From an uncultured Clostridium sp. (GTDB lineage Bacteria; Bacillota; Clostridia; Oscillospirales; Oscillospiraceae), in contig CAJFVL010000016.1 in the NCBI GenBank assembly GCA_904420465.1, positions 1 through 60,481 of the forward strand: DNA of 60,481 bases. The letters run 5' to 3'. Positions 6,956 through 14,797 of the stretch are shown here, one piece after another. Every line of letters begins with the position of its first letter. Position 1 is the first letter of the stretch. Position numbers and translations under genes: made by a program. The notes beneath the pieces were generated by a model. The model searched no databases, was not told the origin of the DNA, and saw only the letters and a program-made list of their open reading frames with translations.

Positions 6956-8461
6956 TTATTGAATGGTCCAGTTTTCCAGACCGTAGAACACGTTTTCCCG
7001 TATCGGGGACAGGCCGGACAGCCGCCCCCACTGGGTGAGGACGGAGCCGTTTTTAAAGCAGACAGGGGCGATGGGGGACTCCTGGGCCAGATGGGCGCAC
7101 AGGGCGGAAGCCGCCGCCTGGCGGGCCTCCTCTCCCTGGGCGGCGGCCAGGGCGGCGATCAGGGCGTCCGTCTGGCCGTCCTGCCAGCCGCCGTAATTCA
7201 GTGCGCCGGAGGAGGAGAGAAGAGCGGACAGGTCAAAGTCAGCGGTGAGGACCACCTCCCCCAGGTAGAGGTCAAAATCTCCCCGGGCCAGGGCAGCGGT
7301 GAAATCCTCAAAGGCCAGCCGCTCCACCTCCACCGCCAGACCGGCGGCCTGGAGCTGACCGGCAATCCGCTGGGCGGCGCTGACCTTGGCGGTGTTCTCG
7401 CTGTTGACCAGCAGCACCAGCTCTTCCCCCTCCAGACCGGCCTGGAGCAGGGGTTCCAGGTCGTAACTCAGGGACTGGGCCGTGGACTGGTCATACAGGA
7501 TGCTGGCCGGGTGGACGGGAAGAGCGGCGGCCTGGGCATGGAGGGCATAGTCCACCTGGACGATGGATTCCCGGTCCACCGCCCGGCTCAGGGCCACCCG
7601 GACCTGAGCGGTGCGGCAGGGGCCTGAGCGGGTGTTGAACCCCAGGTAGAGAAAGTCGGTGGTGGGGTAGTCCCAGGTCTCGCTGCTGCCGGAGTAGCCC
7701 AGGGCATTGGTGCCCATCAGGTCCACATCCACCAGACCGATGGAGCCCGAATCAAAGGCCGCGATCAGGTCGTCACTGCGGGAGACAGCGGTGAGGGGGA
7801 TGGACTGAGCGGGGAGTGCCCTGTCCTGCCACCAGCCCGACCGGGCCTGGAGAGAGAGGGAATCCCCCTTCTCTTCCAGCACATAGGGGCCGGTGCCCAC
7901 CGGGGGGTTTGAGGAATCCAGGGCGATGGGGATGTCCAGCAGCAGGGGAAGGCTGCCGTTGGGCCTGGTCAGGGTGACCACCAGGCGGCCCTCCCCGTCG
8001 GCCTCCGCCGCGGTCACATTGGCCAGACGTGAGGCGTACCGGGAGCCTGTCCCCCGGGCGGTGTTCAGCGCGTCGGCGGCCGCCTGGGCGGTGAGGGGGG
8101 TGCCGTCGGAAAAGGTGACCCCGCTTCGCAGGGAAAAGGTCCACACAAGGCCGTCCTCACTGACGGTATAGCTCTGGCACAGCACGGGGACGGCAGTGAA
8201 GGTGCGGTCCACCCAGAACAGAGGCTCATAGAGAAGGGGGGCCAGAGTCAGGTTGGCCCGGTTGACCGCCAGGGCGGGGTGGAGACTGTAATCCGGGTAA
8301 ATGGCCAGAGAGAAGGGGACGGTCTGAGGCTGCTGCTCCAGCTGGGAGGAAGCGGGCTGGGAGCCGCTGCCCGAGGCGGAGGAGCCTGTCCCCTGCAGCT
8401 GGCAGGAGGCCAGTCCCAAAACCAGCCCCGCAGCGGCCAGAAGGGAGAAGAGACGCCTCAT
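6956..8461 (-). CDS. Family 5 (oligopeptide/nickel-type) ABC substrate-binding lipoprotein
   Basis: A 501-residue exported lipoprotein. The N-terminus is a short basic and hydrophobic leader ending in the lipobox LASC (Cys20), followed by a Ser/Gly/Gln-rich linker. The mature part has the family 5 pattern: LAPLLYEPLF, then SEDGLVWTFSLRSGVTFSDG near residue 105, then a second lobe with IVQVDYALHAQAAALPVHP. Such proteins deliver peptides, nickel or similar ligands to an ABC permease. No permease or ATPase gene is adjacent, so it may serve a transporter encoded elsewhere or act alone. Its ATG overlaps the pgeF stop (ATGA), implying translational coupling. Confidence 0.85.
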   Translation of the reverse strand: MRRLFSLLAAAGLVLGLASCQLQGTGSSASGSGSQPASSQLEQQPQTVPFSLAIYPDYSLHPALAVNRANLTLAPLLYEPLFWVDRTFTAVPVLCQSYTVSEDGLVWTFSLRSGVTFSDGTPLTAQAAADALNTARGTGSRYASRLANVTAAEADGEGRLVVTLTRPNGSLPLLLDIPIALDSSNPPVGTGPYVLEEKGDSLSLQARSGWWQDRALPAQSIPLTAVSRSDDLIAAFDSGSIGLVDVDLMGTNALGYSGSSETWDYPTTDFLYLGFNTRSGPCRTAQVRVALSRAVDRESIVQVDYALHAQAAALPVHPASILYDQSTAQSLSYDLEPLLQAGLEGEELVLLVNSENTAKVSAAQRIAGQLQAAGLAVEVERLAFEDFTAALARGDFDLYLGEVVLTADFDLSALLSSSGALNYGGWQDGQTDALIAALAAAQGEEARQAAASALCAHLAQESPIAPVCFKNGSVLTQWGRLSGLSPIRENVFYGLENWTIQ

Positions 8462-9282
8462 GCCGGACCTCCAGTCAGCTGGATGACGGCGGCCATGCTG
8501 CCCCGCCGCTCTCCCAGCCGGCGGTGGGACCAGAACAGGCGGGGCTGGCAGGCGGTGCAGGCGGAGCAGACCGCGATGTGGGCGGGGGCCAGTCCGGCAC
8601 GCTCCAGCCAGCGGACATTGGCCCCCTTCAGATCCACCTGGAACTTCTCCCCGCCGGGGAGGGGATGGATAAAGGCCTCCGCCTCGGTCCCCAGTCCGGC
8701 CCGCAGTCCGTCGGGGACATCCCGGTGAGTCTCAAAACAGCAGCGGGAGATCCCCGGCCCGATGGCGGCCAGGATGTCCGCCGGACGGCAGCCATAGTTC
8801 CGGATCATGGACTCGGCCGCCCGGGCGGCGATTCCCAGAGCGGTGCCCCGCCAGCCGGCGTGAACGGCGGCAATCACCCGCCGCTTCGGGTCGTGGAGCA
8901 GCACCGGGATACAGTCGGCGGAAAAGACAGCCAGACACACCCCGGGCCGGTCGGTGATCAGCCCGTCCGCCTCCCGAACGCCGGGAGCGGCCGGGCCGGA
9001 CAGAATGTCCGCCGGACCCGCAGCACGCACCAGGTCTCCATGGACCTGGCGGTTTTTCACCAGAGCGGCGGAGTCCGTCCCCACAGCGGCGCAGAAACGC
9101 CGGAAGTTTTCCGCCACATTGTCCTCCGCGTCCCCGCGGGAGGAGCCCAGGTTCAGGCTGTCCCACGGAGCGGGGGAGACGCCGCCCAGACGGGTGGAAA
9201 AGCCGTGGGCCGCGCTGCGCCAGACCGGGTCCGTGCAGGCGTAAAAAGGGATGCCCCGGCGCTCCGACAGTGTGATCTCCAT
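8458..9282 (-). CDS. pgeF: PgeF/YfiH-type purine nucleoside phosphorylase (laccase-domain protein)
   Basis: A 274-residue protein of the multicopper-polyphenol-oxidase-like (DUF152) family. Characterised members act on purine nucleosides (adenosine deaminase and phosphorylase activity). Family features are visible: GFSTRLGGVSPAPWDSLNLG near the N-terminus, NRQVHGDLV, the SADCIPVLLHDP segment, AAVHAGWRGT (metal-binding His) and GPGISRCCFE. The start ATG 9282 has GGAGGG seven nt upstream; the frame extends another 129 codons without a start signal. Sharing an operon with purL agrees with a role in purine metabolism. Confidence 0.9.
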   Translation of the reverse strand: MEITLSERRGIPFYACTDPVWRSAAHGFSTRLGGVSPAPWDSLNLGSSRGDAEDNVAENFRRFCAAVGTDSAALVKNRQVHGDLVRAAGPADILSGPAAPGVREADGLITDRPGVCLAVFSADCIPVLLHDPKRRVIAAVHAGWRGTALGIAARAAESMIRNYGCRPADILAAIGPGISRCCFETHRDVPDGLRAGLGTEAEAFIHPLPGGEKFQVDLKGANVRWLERAGLAPAHIAVCSACTACQPRLFWSHRRLGERRGSMAAVIQLTGGPA

Positions 9283-9446
9283 GGCAGTCCCTCCAAATCT
9301 GATGCGATGTAATCGGTCAAATCCTATTTTATCCCAAAATGACCGCCCTGACAACCCGTTACAAGGGAGAAAAGAATCGGGGTTCTCCGGCGGGAGCGGG
9401 ACGTTGTGCCGAAGAAGGGGACCCGCCCGCCGCCGGTCCGGCCGCG

Positions 9447-9665
9447 CTACAGCTGCTGCAGCTCCCGCAGGGTATCCTGAATGACCTTCTGAGGGAGATA
9501 GACCGCCGCCATCTCGGCCAGCTGCTTCAGAGTCAGGCTGTGGGCTGCCCCCACCATGGGGTGGTTCATCCATTTGCCGAAGCGGCGCTGAAAAACCGCG
9601 CGGGCTTTGGGGTCCTCCAGCAGCTCGCCCACTGTAATGGTCTGGTTGCGAAGATCCAAAATCAT
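9447..9665 (-). CDS. Small DUF1858-like helical protein
   Basis: A 72-residue soluble protein starting MILDLRNQTITVGELLEDPK behind an AGGAGGTG site. It has an ITVGELL...ARAVFQRRF pattern like DUF1858 domains, then a hydrophobic turn and LKQLAEMAAVYLPQKVIQDTLRELQ. DUF1858 proteins typically use CxxC, which is absent here, so the assignment is tentative. Similar short segments occur at the ends of clostridial carbohydrate-active proteins. It is the first gene on the strand leading to pgeF and purL, 164 nt upstream of pgeF; whether it is in that transcript is unknown. Confidence 0.6.
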   Translation of the reverse strand: MILDLRNQTITVGELLEDPKARAVFQRRFGKWMNHPMVGAAHSLTLKQLAEMAAVYLPQKVIQDTLRELQQL

Positions 9666-9721
9666 TCACCTCCTGCTCCAGTGTATGCCGCAGGCGGGAG
9701 AACTTGACTAAAGCGGAAAGA

Positions 9722-9750
9722 TTGACTTTTCGGCGAATATTGCGTATACT
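9722..9750 (+). promoter_or_regulatory. Sigma-A promoter of the 9788 membrane protein
   Basis: TTGACT at 9722-9727, 17-nt spacer and TATACT at 9745-9750, placed 37 nt upstream of the start codon and behind the divergent small gene. Confidence 0.75.
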
Positions 9751-9787
9751 GGCCTCAATATAGGGCCAAACTCAGGAGGATCGGACA

Positions 9788-10672
9788 ATGGGCAAAAAAC
9801 ATAAATTGGGATATAGCTTTGCCGCCGCGCACCAAACGCTGCGCCGCAAGCGAGTGGTGGCAGCAGTCTATATTTTGCTGCGCTTTCTGGTGATCCTGGT
9901 TATGGTGGCCCAGTTTTTCAACCGGAATTATGAGAGCGTTTTCCTGTGTCTGCTCACCCTGGTGCTCTTTCTTCTCCCCACGATCATCGAGCGGGTTTTG
10001 ATGATTGACCTGCCCAACACGCTGGAGATCATCATTCTCCTGTTTATTTTTGCCGCTGAGATTTTGGGGGAGATCAGCGCCTTTTATACAACGTTCCAGG
10101 GCTGGGACACCATGCTTCACACGCTGAACGGTTTCCTGTGCGCCGCCATCGGGTTTTCGCTGGTGGACCTGTTCAACCGGGACGAGCACTTTTCCCTGTC
10201 CCTGTCTCCGGTGTATATGGCCATCGCCGCCTTCTGCTTCTCCATGACCATCGGGGTGCTGTGGGAGTTCTTTGAGTGCCTGATGGACCAGATGTTTCTG
10301 CTGGACATGCAGAAGGACGCCGTGATCCAGAGCATCTCCTCCGTGATGCTGGACCCCACCGGGGGAAATCATCCCGTAGCCATCCGGGGGATTACCGATG
10401 TCATTGTCGTGACCGAGGCCGGGGAGGAGATTGCTCTGGGACTGGGCGGCTATCTGGATGTGGGCATTTTGGACACCATGAAGGACCTGGCTGTCAACTT
10501 TGTGGGGGCTGTGGTGTTCTCCTTTATCGGCTATTTTTATGTCAGGAGCCGGGGCAAAGGGAGGTTTGCACGCCGGTTTATTCCCCAGGTGGTGGAGGTC
10601 CTGCCAGAGGATCTGGAACTGCAGGAGGGCAAGGACACGCTGGAAAAAAATTCTGCTCCGGAGGAGGAATAA
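9788..10672 (+). CDS. Conserved clostridial multi-pass membrane protein
   Basis: A 294-residue protein with about five to six membrane segments: YILLRFLVILVMVAQFF, a second pair within VFLCLLTLVLFLLP and LEIIILLFIFAAEIL, then the conserved LHTLNGFLCAAIGFSLVDL and YMAIAAFCFSMTIGVLWEFFE segments, and a final helix near 240-260. The LHxxNGF...GxxWEFxE signature recalls DUF2238-type membrane proteins. The C-terminus is a charged cytoplasmic tail. The start follows CAGGAGGA at 9774-9781. Function is not known. A DUF1540 peptide gene follows 53 nt downstream. Confidence 0.75.
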   Translation: MGKKHKLGYSFAAAHQTLRRKRVVAAVYILLRFLVILVMVAQFFNRNYESVFLCLLTLVLFLLPTIIERVLMIDLPNTLEIIILLFIFAAEILGEISAFYTTFQGWDTMLHTLNGFLCAAIGFSLVDLFNRDEHFSLSLSPVYMAIAAFCFSMTIGVLWEFFECLMDQMFLLDMQKDAVIQSISSVMLDPTGGNHPVAIRGITDVIVVTEAGEEIALGLGGYLDVGILDTMKDLAVNFVGAVVFSFIGYFYVRSRGKGRFARRFIPQVVEVLPEDLELQEGKDTLEKNSAPEEE

Positions 10673-10725
10673 GGGTGCGCAGGCTGGTCCATACTAGCAC
10701 CATCCATAGTGAGGAGGTTTTTTGT

Positions 10726-10905
10726 ATGGATCAGAAGAAAGCTTGCAACACCAGTATCAAGTGCTCCGTCTCCAGCTGTGCTTACCACAATGGGGCCAGC
10801 AGCTGCTGCACCCTGGACTCTATTAAAGTTGGCTGCAGCGACAGCAATCCCACCAAGTGCGAAGGAACCGAGTGCGTGTCCTTTAAGCTGAACGGGATGC
10901 AGTAA
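10726..10905 (+). CDS. DUF1540 cysteine-rich small protein
   Basis: A 59-residue peptide with eight cysteines, starting MDQKKACNTSIKCSVSSCAY and continuing through GASSCCTLDSIKVGCSD and KCEGTECVSF. The spacing fits DUF1540, a small clostridial domain thought to bind metal or form disulfides. A GAGGAGG site lies seven nt before ATG. It is too short to be noticed unless the frame is read within a longer overlapping frame. Function is unknown. Confidence 0.85.
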   Translation: MDQKKACNTSIKCSVSSCAYHNGASSCCTLDSIKVGCSDSNPTKCEGTECVSFKLNGMQ

Positions 10906-10929
10906 CAGGATCTTCTTGAAAACAGCAAG

Positions 10930-10960
10930 CAGAGGGCGCTGCCGCAGGCGGCGCCCTCTG
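10930..10960. terminator. Bidirectional hairpin between convergent genes
   Basis: CAGAGGGCGC at 10930-10939 and GCGCCCTCTG at 10951-10960 are exact complements around an 11-nt loop, with TGGTTCTTTC following on the plus strand. It separates the DUF1540 gene from the convergent SLH gene. Confidence 0.7.
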
Positions 10961-11011
10961 TGGTTCTTTCATTGATTCTCTCGTTTGCCGGAGCGGCCGT
11001 GCGCCGGAAAC

Positions 11012-13219
11012 TCAGAAGCGGCTGCGCAGAGCCAGGGACAGGATGATGGCCTCCTCCACCGTGGTGAGATCCTGAGGGGCCAGCCTGCCGTCATCCTTGC
11101 CGGCTAAAATGCCGTTGTTGGTCAGCAGGGCAACCGACTCGGCCGCCCAGGGCTCTACCTGCTCCCCATCAGTATAGCTGAGGGCCAGCTGAGTGTCAGT
11201 CTCCTCCAGGGTGGTCGTCCCCTGAACCAGATCCACATATTCAATGACCCGGTTCAGCATGACGCAGATCTCCTGGCGGGTGATGGGATCGTCGGGGGCA
11301 AAGACGCCCTCCTCCTTGCCCGAGGTGATGCCGGCGGCAACCGCTTTCAGCACCGCCTCGTCATCGGTATCCTGGAAGGAGGACTCGGCGGGCTCGATGG
11401 GCTCGCCGGTGGTCTGCTCCACCAGGTTGACCGCCAGCTCGGCGAACTGAAGCCGGGTGATGGGCTCCCGCAGGCCGCTGCTGGTACGGGGCGTGACCAG
11501 ACCCCGGCCATAGGCGTTCATCAGCAGAGGCTGGGCCCATTCCGAGGCGGTTCCAATTTGAAATGTGCTGTTCGTCCCCATGATCAGCCCGGTATCGGCG
11601 GCGTACAGGCGGTAGATCTTTCCCTGTGCGGCGCCGTTGTATTGAAATTGGCCCGATTCCACCGTGACCCAGAGGAGATGGCCGCCGGAAGCAAGGGTAT
11701 CGGCCCTCAGCTCGTAGGAGTAGGGGGGCTGGCTGCTGGTAAAGACCGCTTTCCCATCCAAATAATAGGTAACCGTGGTTTCGCCAATGCCGGGGAACAG
11801 GGCGCTCACCGCCAGCTGCAGGCTGTTGATGGTCTCCTCCAGGTCACCTAAGGCGAGCCAGGTGCCGCCCGCGGACTCTCCCTGGTCCAGATAGGCCCCA
11901 TTGGCAGAGACAGCGGAGCGGTATGCCCGGGCCAGCTCCGGAACGTCGGACAGAGACAGGGCTCCTTCGCTCTCCTCCTGGGGAACATCTTCATAAAAAA
12001 CCGCCTTCACCTGTGGGTACAGCATATTGACATAGGTGTAAAAACGACTCAGCTGCTCGGCCGCGGCCTGGACACCGCTCTCCCCGACGGAAAAGCTGCA
12101 TGGACCGGCCACCACAGGCTTATTGTGCTCCTGAGCAAAGCGTACCACCGGCTCCATCTTGGTCAGGGGGTTGGCGGCGTATACACCTGTCCCCTGATAG
12201 GCGTCGGAGGACCAGTTTTCGTCGGCAAAGCTGTAATCATCTGCCCCGCCGGTGCGCTGGACGGACACGCCGATCCAGTCCACATAATCGTCCCCGGGGT
12301 AGAAATCCTCAAAAGAGGTTCCGCGGCGGCCCACATCGCTGCAGGAGAACACCATCTGGATGTTGTCATAGAGCCGGGCGGTTCGGGCGATCTTTCGAAA
12401 GGCCTGAATATAGCGGCCTGGATCACAGCTGTTCCAGCCATTTACGCCGGTGCCCACCTGAAGCAGCACGGTGGCGTCCAGCCGGCCCAGAGCCCGCAGG
12501 CCTTCCTCAATATAGTTGTCTGCCGGGGCGGACAGCACCGTCTCCACCCCCGCGGAGCTCTCCGGAGAAAGCGCCCATACCAGCAGGATGACGCCGCCCT
12601 CCTCCGCCGCCCGGCGGAACTTGGAGCTGGAGGACTGGAGCGTGGTCAGCCACTCGGATACGGAGCTTCCATCCAGAAAGGGGATTTCAGCCAGCACGGC
12701 GGACTCGCCCGTCTGGCCGCCCTGGGCGCTGGAGCCGTACCAGGTGCCTGAGACAGGAACGCCGGACTCCTCCTCGGTCTCGCCCCCGCTTTCCTCCAGC
12801 AGGTAGATCTCCACCGACTGGGCCGCGGTGAGATAAGCCTGGCGGGCCTCTAAATCCTGCAGGGCCTGTTCCCGGTCCTCGCCGCTGTCCGCCAGCTGCC
12901 GGACACAGATGGTCTGCCGTTCCAGCCACAGCTGGGCCTCCTCAATATCCCCCCGCACTTCGCAGGCCCAGGAGGCCAGGGCACACTGGGACTCCAGCTC
13001 CAGGCAGTCCTCGATGCTCAGACCGTCCTGGGACAGCAGCTGCCAGCTCTGGCCGGCCGCCTGAATAACCTGGACGGGGTCCTGGCTGGCAGCGGCAGCC
13101 TCCCAGTCCGAACGGAGCTGGTCATACTCGTCCGGCAGACCGGAGGCGGAGACGCCGGGGGCGATCAGCAGGGCGGCGGATAATGTCAAAGCCGCAAGAC
13201 GGCGCAGAATTGTTTTCAT
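11012..13219 (-). CDS. Exported SLH-domain protein with GH26-like central domain
   Basis: A 735-residue secreted protein. ATG 13219 has GGAGGAACT upstream and opens a signal peptide (MKTILRRLAALTLSAALL, cleavage near ASG). A helical region of about 100 residues follows, then a TIM-barrel-like section with FSCSDVGRRGTSFEDFYPGD and DYVDWIGVSV, a pattern seen in GH26 mannanase-like proteins. A YYLDGKAVFTSSQPPYSYEL segment follows, and the last ~170 residues hold SLH repeats (RLQFAELAVNLVE, PDDPITRQEICVMLNRVIEY, ...ESVALLTNNGILAGKDDGRL), which bind pyruvylated wall polymers. Glycan hydrolysis is inference; the catalytic Glu pair was not confirmed. The gene stands alone behind its own promoter. 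Confidence 0.8.
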   Translation of the reverse strand: MKTILRRLAALTLSAALLIAPGVSASGLPDEYDQLRSDWEAAAASQDPVQVIQAAGQSWQLLSQDGLSIEDCLELESQCALASWACEVRGDIEEAQLWLERQTICVRQLADSGEDREQALQDLEARQAYLTAAQSVEIYLLEESGGETEEESGVPVSGTWYGSSAQGGQTGESAVLAEIPFLDGSSVSEWLTTLQSSSSKFRRAAEEGGVILLVWALSPESSAGVETVLSAPADNYIEEGLRALGRLDATVLLQVGTGVNGWNSCDPGRYIQAFRKIARTARLYDNIQMVFSCSDVGRRGTSFEDFYPGDDYVDWIGVSVQRTGGADDYSFADENWSSDAYQGTGVYAANPLTKMEPVVRFAQEHNKPVVAGPCSFSVGESGVQAAAEQLSRFYTYVNMLYPQVKAVFYEDVPQEESEGALSLSDVPELARAYRSAVSANGAYLDQGESAGGTWLALGDLEETINSLQLAVSALFPGIGETTVTYYLDGKAVFTSSQPPYSYELRADTLASGGHLLWVTVESGQFQYNGAAQGKIYRLYAADTGLIMGTNSTFQIGTASEWAQPLLMNAYGRGLVTPRTSSGLREPITRLQFAELAVNLVEQTTGEPIEPAESSFQDTDDEAVLKAVAAGITSGKEEGVFAPDDPITRQEICVMLNRVIEYVDLVQGTTTLEETDTQLALSYTDGEQVEPWAAESVALLTNNGILAGKDDGRLAPQDLTTVEEAIILSLALRSRF

Positions 13220-13283
13220 TGATAGTTCCTCCCGTTCCGGGCGTGAATGCGTGCCGGAAGCGGCGCGGCCCCTTCCCAACCCT

Positions 13284-13312
13284 ATTATAATGGAGACCCG
13301 GCGGAAGAACAA
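13284..13312 (-). promoter_or_regulatory. Promoter of the SLH/GH26-like gene
   Basis: On the minus strand TTGTTC (13312-13307), a 17-nt spacer and a perfect TATAAT (13289-13284) lie about 65 nt upstream of the start codon. Confidence 0.65.
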
Positions 13313-13366
13313 GACTTTTTTCCGGGCAAAGCACGGTTTTCCTCAATGAACTTTTTGGAAAAAGAC

Positions 13367-13396
13367 TGGACAGAGGCGGGTGGTTTGGCTTATGAT
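13367..13396 (+). promoter_or_regulatory. Likely promoter of the rnf locus
   Basis: TGGACA at 13367-13372, 18-nt spacer and TATGAT at 13391-13396, about 78 nt upstream of rnfC, within the divergent intergenic region shared with the SLH gene. Confidence 0.5.
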
Positions 13397-13474
13397 ATAA
13401 ATTGTATTATTTTGTAGTTTGGCGCGTATTCCGAGCGAGGCCGCTGTCCGTTCGGAGTACGGGGAGGTAAGCCA

Positions 13475-14797
13475 ATGAGACATTCCTTTTTCGGCGGGGT
13501 CAGCCTCGCCACCCGCAAAGAGAACACCCGGCGCAAGCCCCTTTCCCGGCTGGAGCATCCCCCGGAGCAGGTGGTCATTCCCCTGATGATGAGCGCCCAG
13601 GGGACGGCAGAGCCGCTGGTCCGCCCCGGCGACCGGGTGGCCGTGGGACAGCCGGTCGCCAGAGGGCTGGAGCTGGGCGTATCCGCTCACGCCAGTGTCT
13701 CCGGCCGGGTGGCCGCGGTTGAGGAGCGGCCCCATCCCTGGGGCGGCCTGTCCACCGCCGTGGTAATTGACAACGATGGGGAGGATGAGCTTTGGTCCCA
13801 GCTGCCCGATCCCATCCCCTCTGATCAGCTCAACCTGGCCCTGCTGCTGGAGCGGGTGCAGGAGGCGGGCGTCGCCGGCATGGGGGGCGGAGCCTATCCC
13901 ACCGCGGAGAAGCTGCGCCAGGCCGCCGGCCGTGTGGACGCCCTGATTGTCAACGCCGCCGAGTGCGAGCCCTACATCACAGCCGACCACCGCCTGCTGC
14001 TGGAGCGGAGCGACCAGATTCTGCGGGGAGCCCGGGCCATCGCCCGGTGTGTGGGCGCCCAGCGGGCGGTGCTGGTCACCGAGGGGGACAAGCTCAATGC
14101 CGCCGAGGCGGTGGAGCGCCGCCTGCGCAAGCAGCGCCAGGGAAAGGTGGAGCTGTACACCCTGCGCACCCGCTATCCCTCCGGGGCCGAGCGGCAGATT
14201 GTCCAGACGGTGACCGGCCGGGAGATTCCCGCCGGCGCCGAGGCGCTGGCCGCCCGCTGTCTGGTACTGAATGTGGCCACCGTCTTTGCCGTTCAGGAGG
14301 CGCTGTCCAAGGGACTGCCCCTTACCCACCGGGCGGTCACCGTCACCGGCGGCGCGGTTTCGCGCCCCCGGAATCTGTGGGTTCCCATAGGGACCCCCCT
14401 GCGCTGCCTGCTGGAGTCGGCGGGGGGGCTGCGGGAGGAGTCCCGGCTGATTCTTGCCGGCGGTCCCATGATGGGCACGCCCGTTCCGGATCTGGAGGTG
14501 CCCGTGATCAAGAGCACAAACGCCCTGGTCTGTCTGGCCGACTCGGAGCGGAGAAAAGAGACGCCGGAGTCGGTGTGCATCCGCTGCGGCAAGTGCGTGG
14601 CCGCCTGCCCCATGCACCTGTCCCCCATCTTTATTGCCCAGGCGCTGCGGCAGAATGAAACCGGGAAGCTCTCCCGGCTTCATCCCCAGGACTGTATGGA
14701 GTGCGGCTGCTGCTCCTTTGTCTGCCCCGCCCGCATTCCTTTGGTGGAGCTGGTGCGCCAGGCGGGCGCCCTGATGGAGAAGGGGGGGATCGCCTGA
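13475..14797 (+). CDS. rnfC: Rnf electron transport complex subunit C
   Basis: A 440-residue membrane-associated subunit that carries electrons between ferredoxin and NAD in the Rnf complex. Features in order: HSFFGGVSLATRKENT at the N-terminus, the RnfC barrel-sandwich region (GDRVAVGQPVARG), the nucleotide-binding domain with GMGGGAYPTAEKL and NAAECEPYITAD, and two C-terminal 4Fe-4S motifs, CIRCGKCVAACP near 367 and CMECGCCSFVCP near 407. Both clusters are complete. The start ATG 13475 follows GGGGAGGT. Its stop overlaps the next start (TGATG). Confidence 0.95.
   Translation: MRHSFFGGVSLATRKENTRRKPLSRLEHPPEQVVIPLMMSAQGTAEPLVRPGDRVAVGQPVARGLELGVSAHASVSGRVAAVEERPHPWGGLSTAVVIDNDGEDELWSQLPDPIPSDQLNLALLLERVQEAGVAGMGGGAYPTAEKLRQAAGRVDALIVNAAECEPYITADHRLLLERSDQILRGARAIARCVGAQRAVLVTEGDKLNAAEAVERRLRKQRQGKVELYTLRTRYPSGAERQIVQTVTGREIPAGAEALAARCLVLNVATVFAVQEALSKGLPLTHRAVTVTGGAVSRPRNLWVPIGTPLRCLLESAGGLREESRLILAGGPMMGTPVPDLEVPVIKSTNALVCLADSERRKETPESVCIRCGKCVAACPMHLSPIFIAQALRQNETGKLSRLHPQDCMECGCCSFVCPARIPLVELVRQAGALMEKGGIA

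Noticed and set aside
3183-6962. A 1259-codon open frame on the plus strand opposite purL
   Set aside because: It is the antisense shadow of purL caused by strong GC bias at codon third positions; it is Gly/Ala/His-rich with no recognisable family, while purL matches throughout.
6909-7031. Upstream 41-codon extension of purL
   Set aside because: It overlaps the lipoprotein gene, is Arg/Pro-rich and lacks a ribosome binding site; MSVYRCYSEKK at 6908 has a good one.
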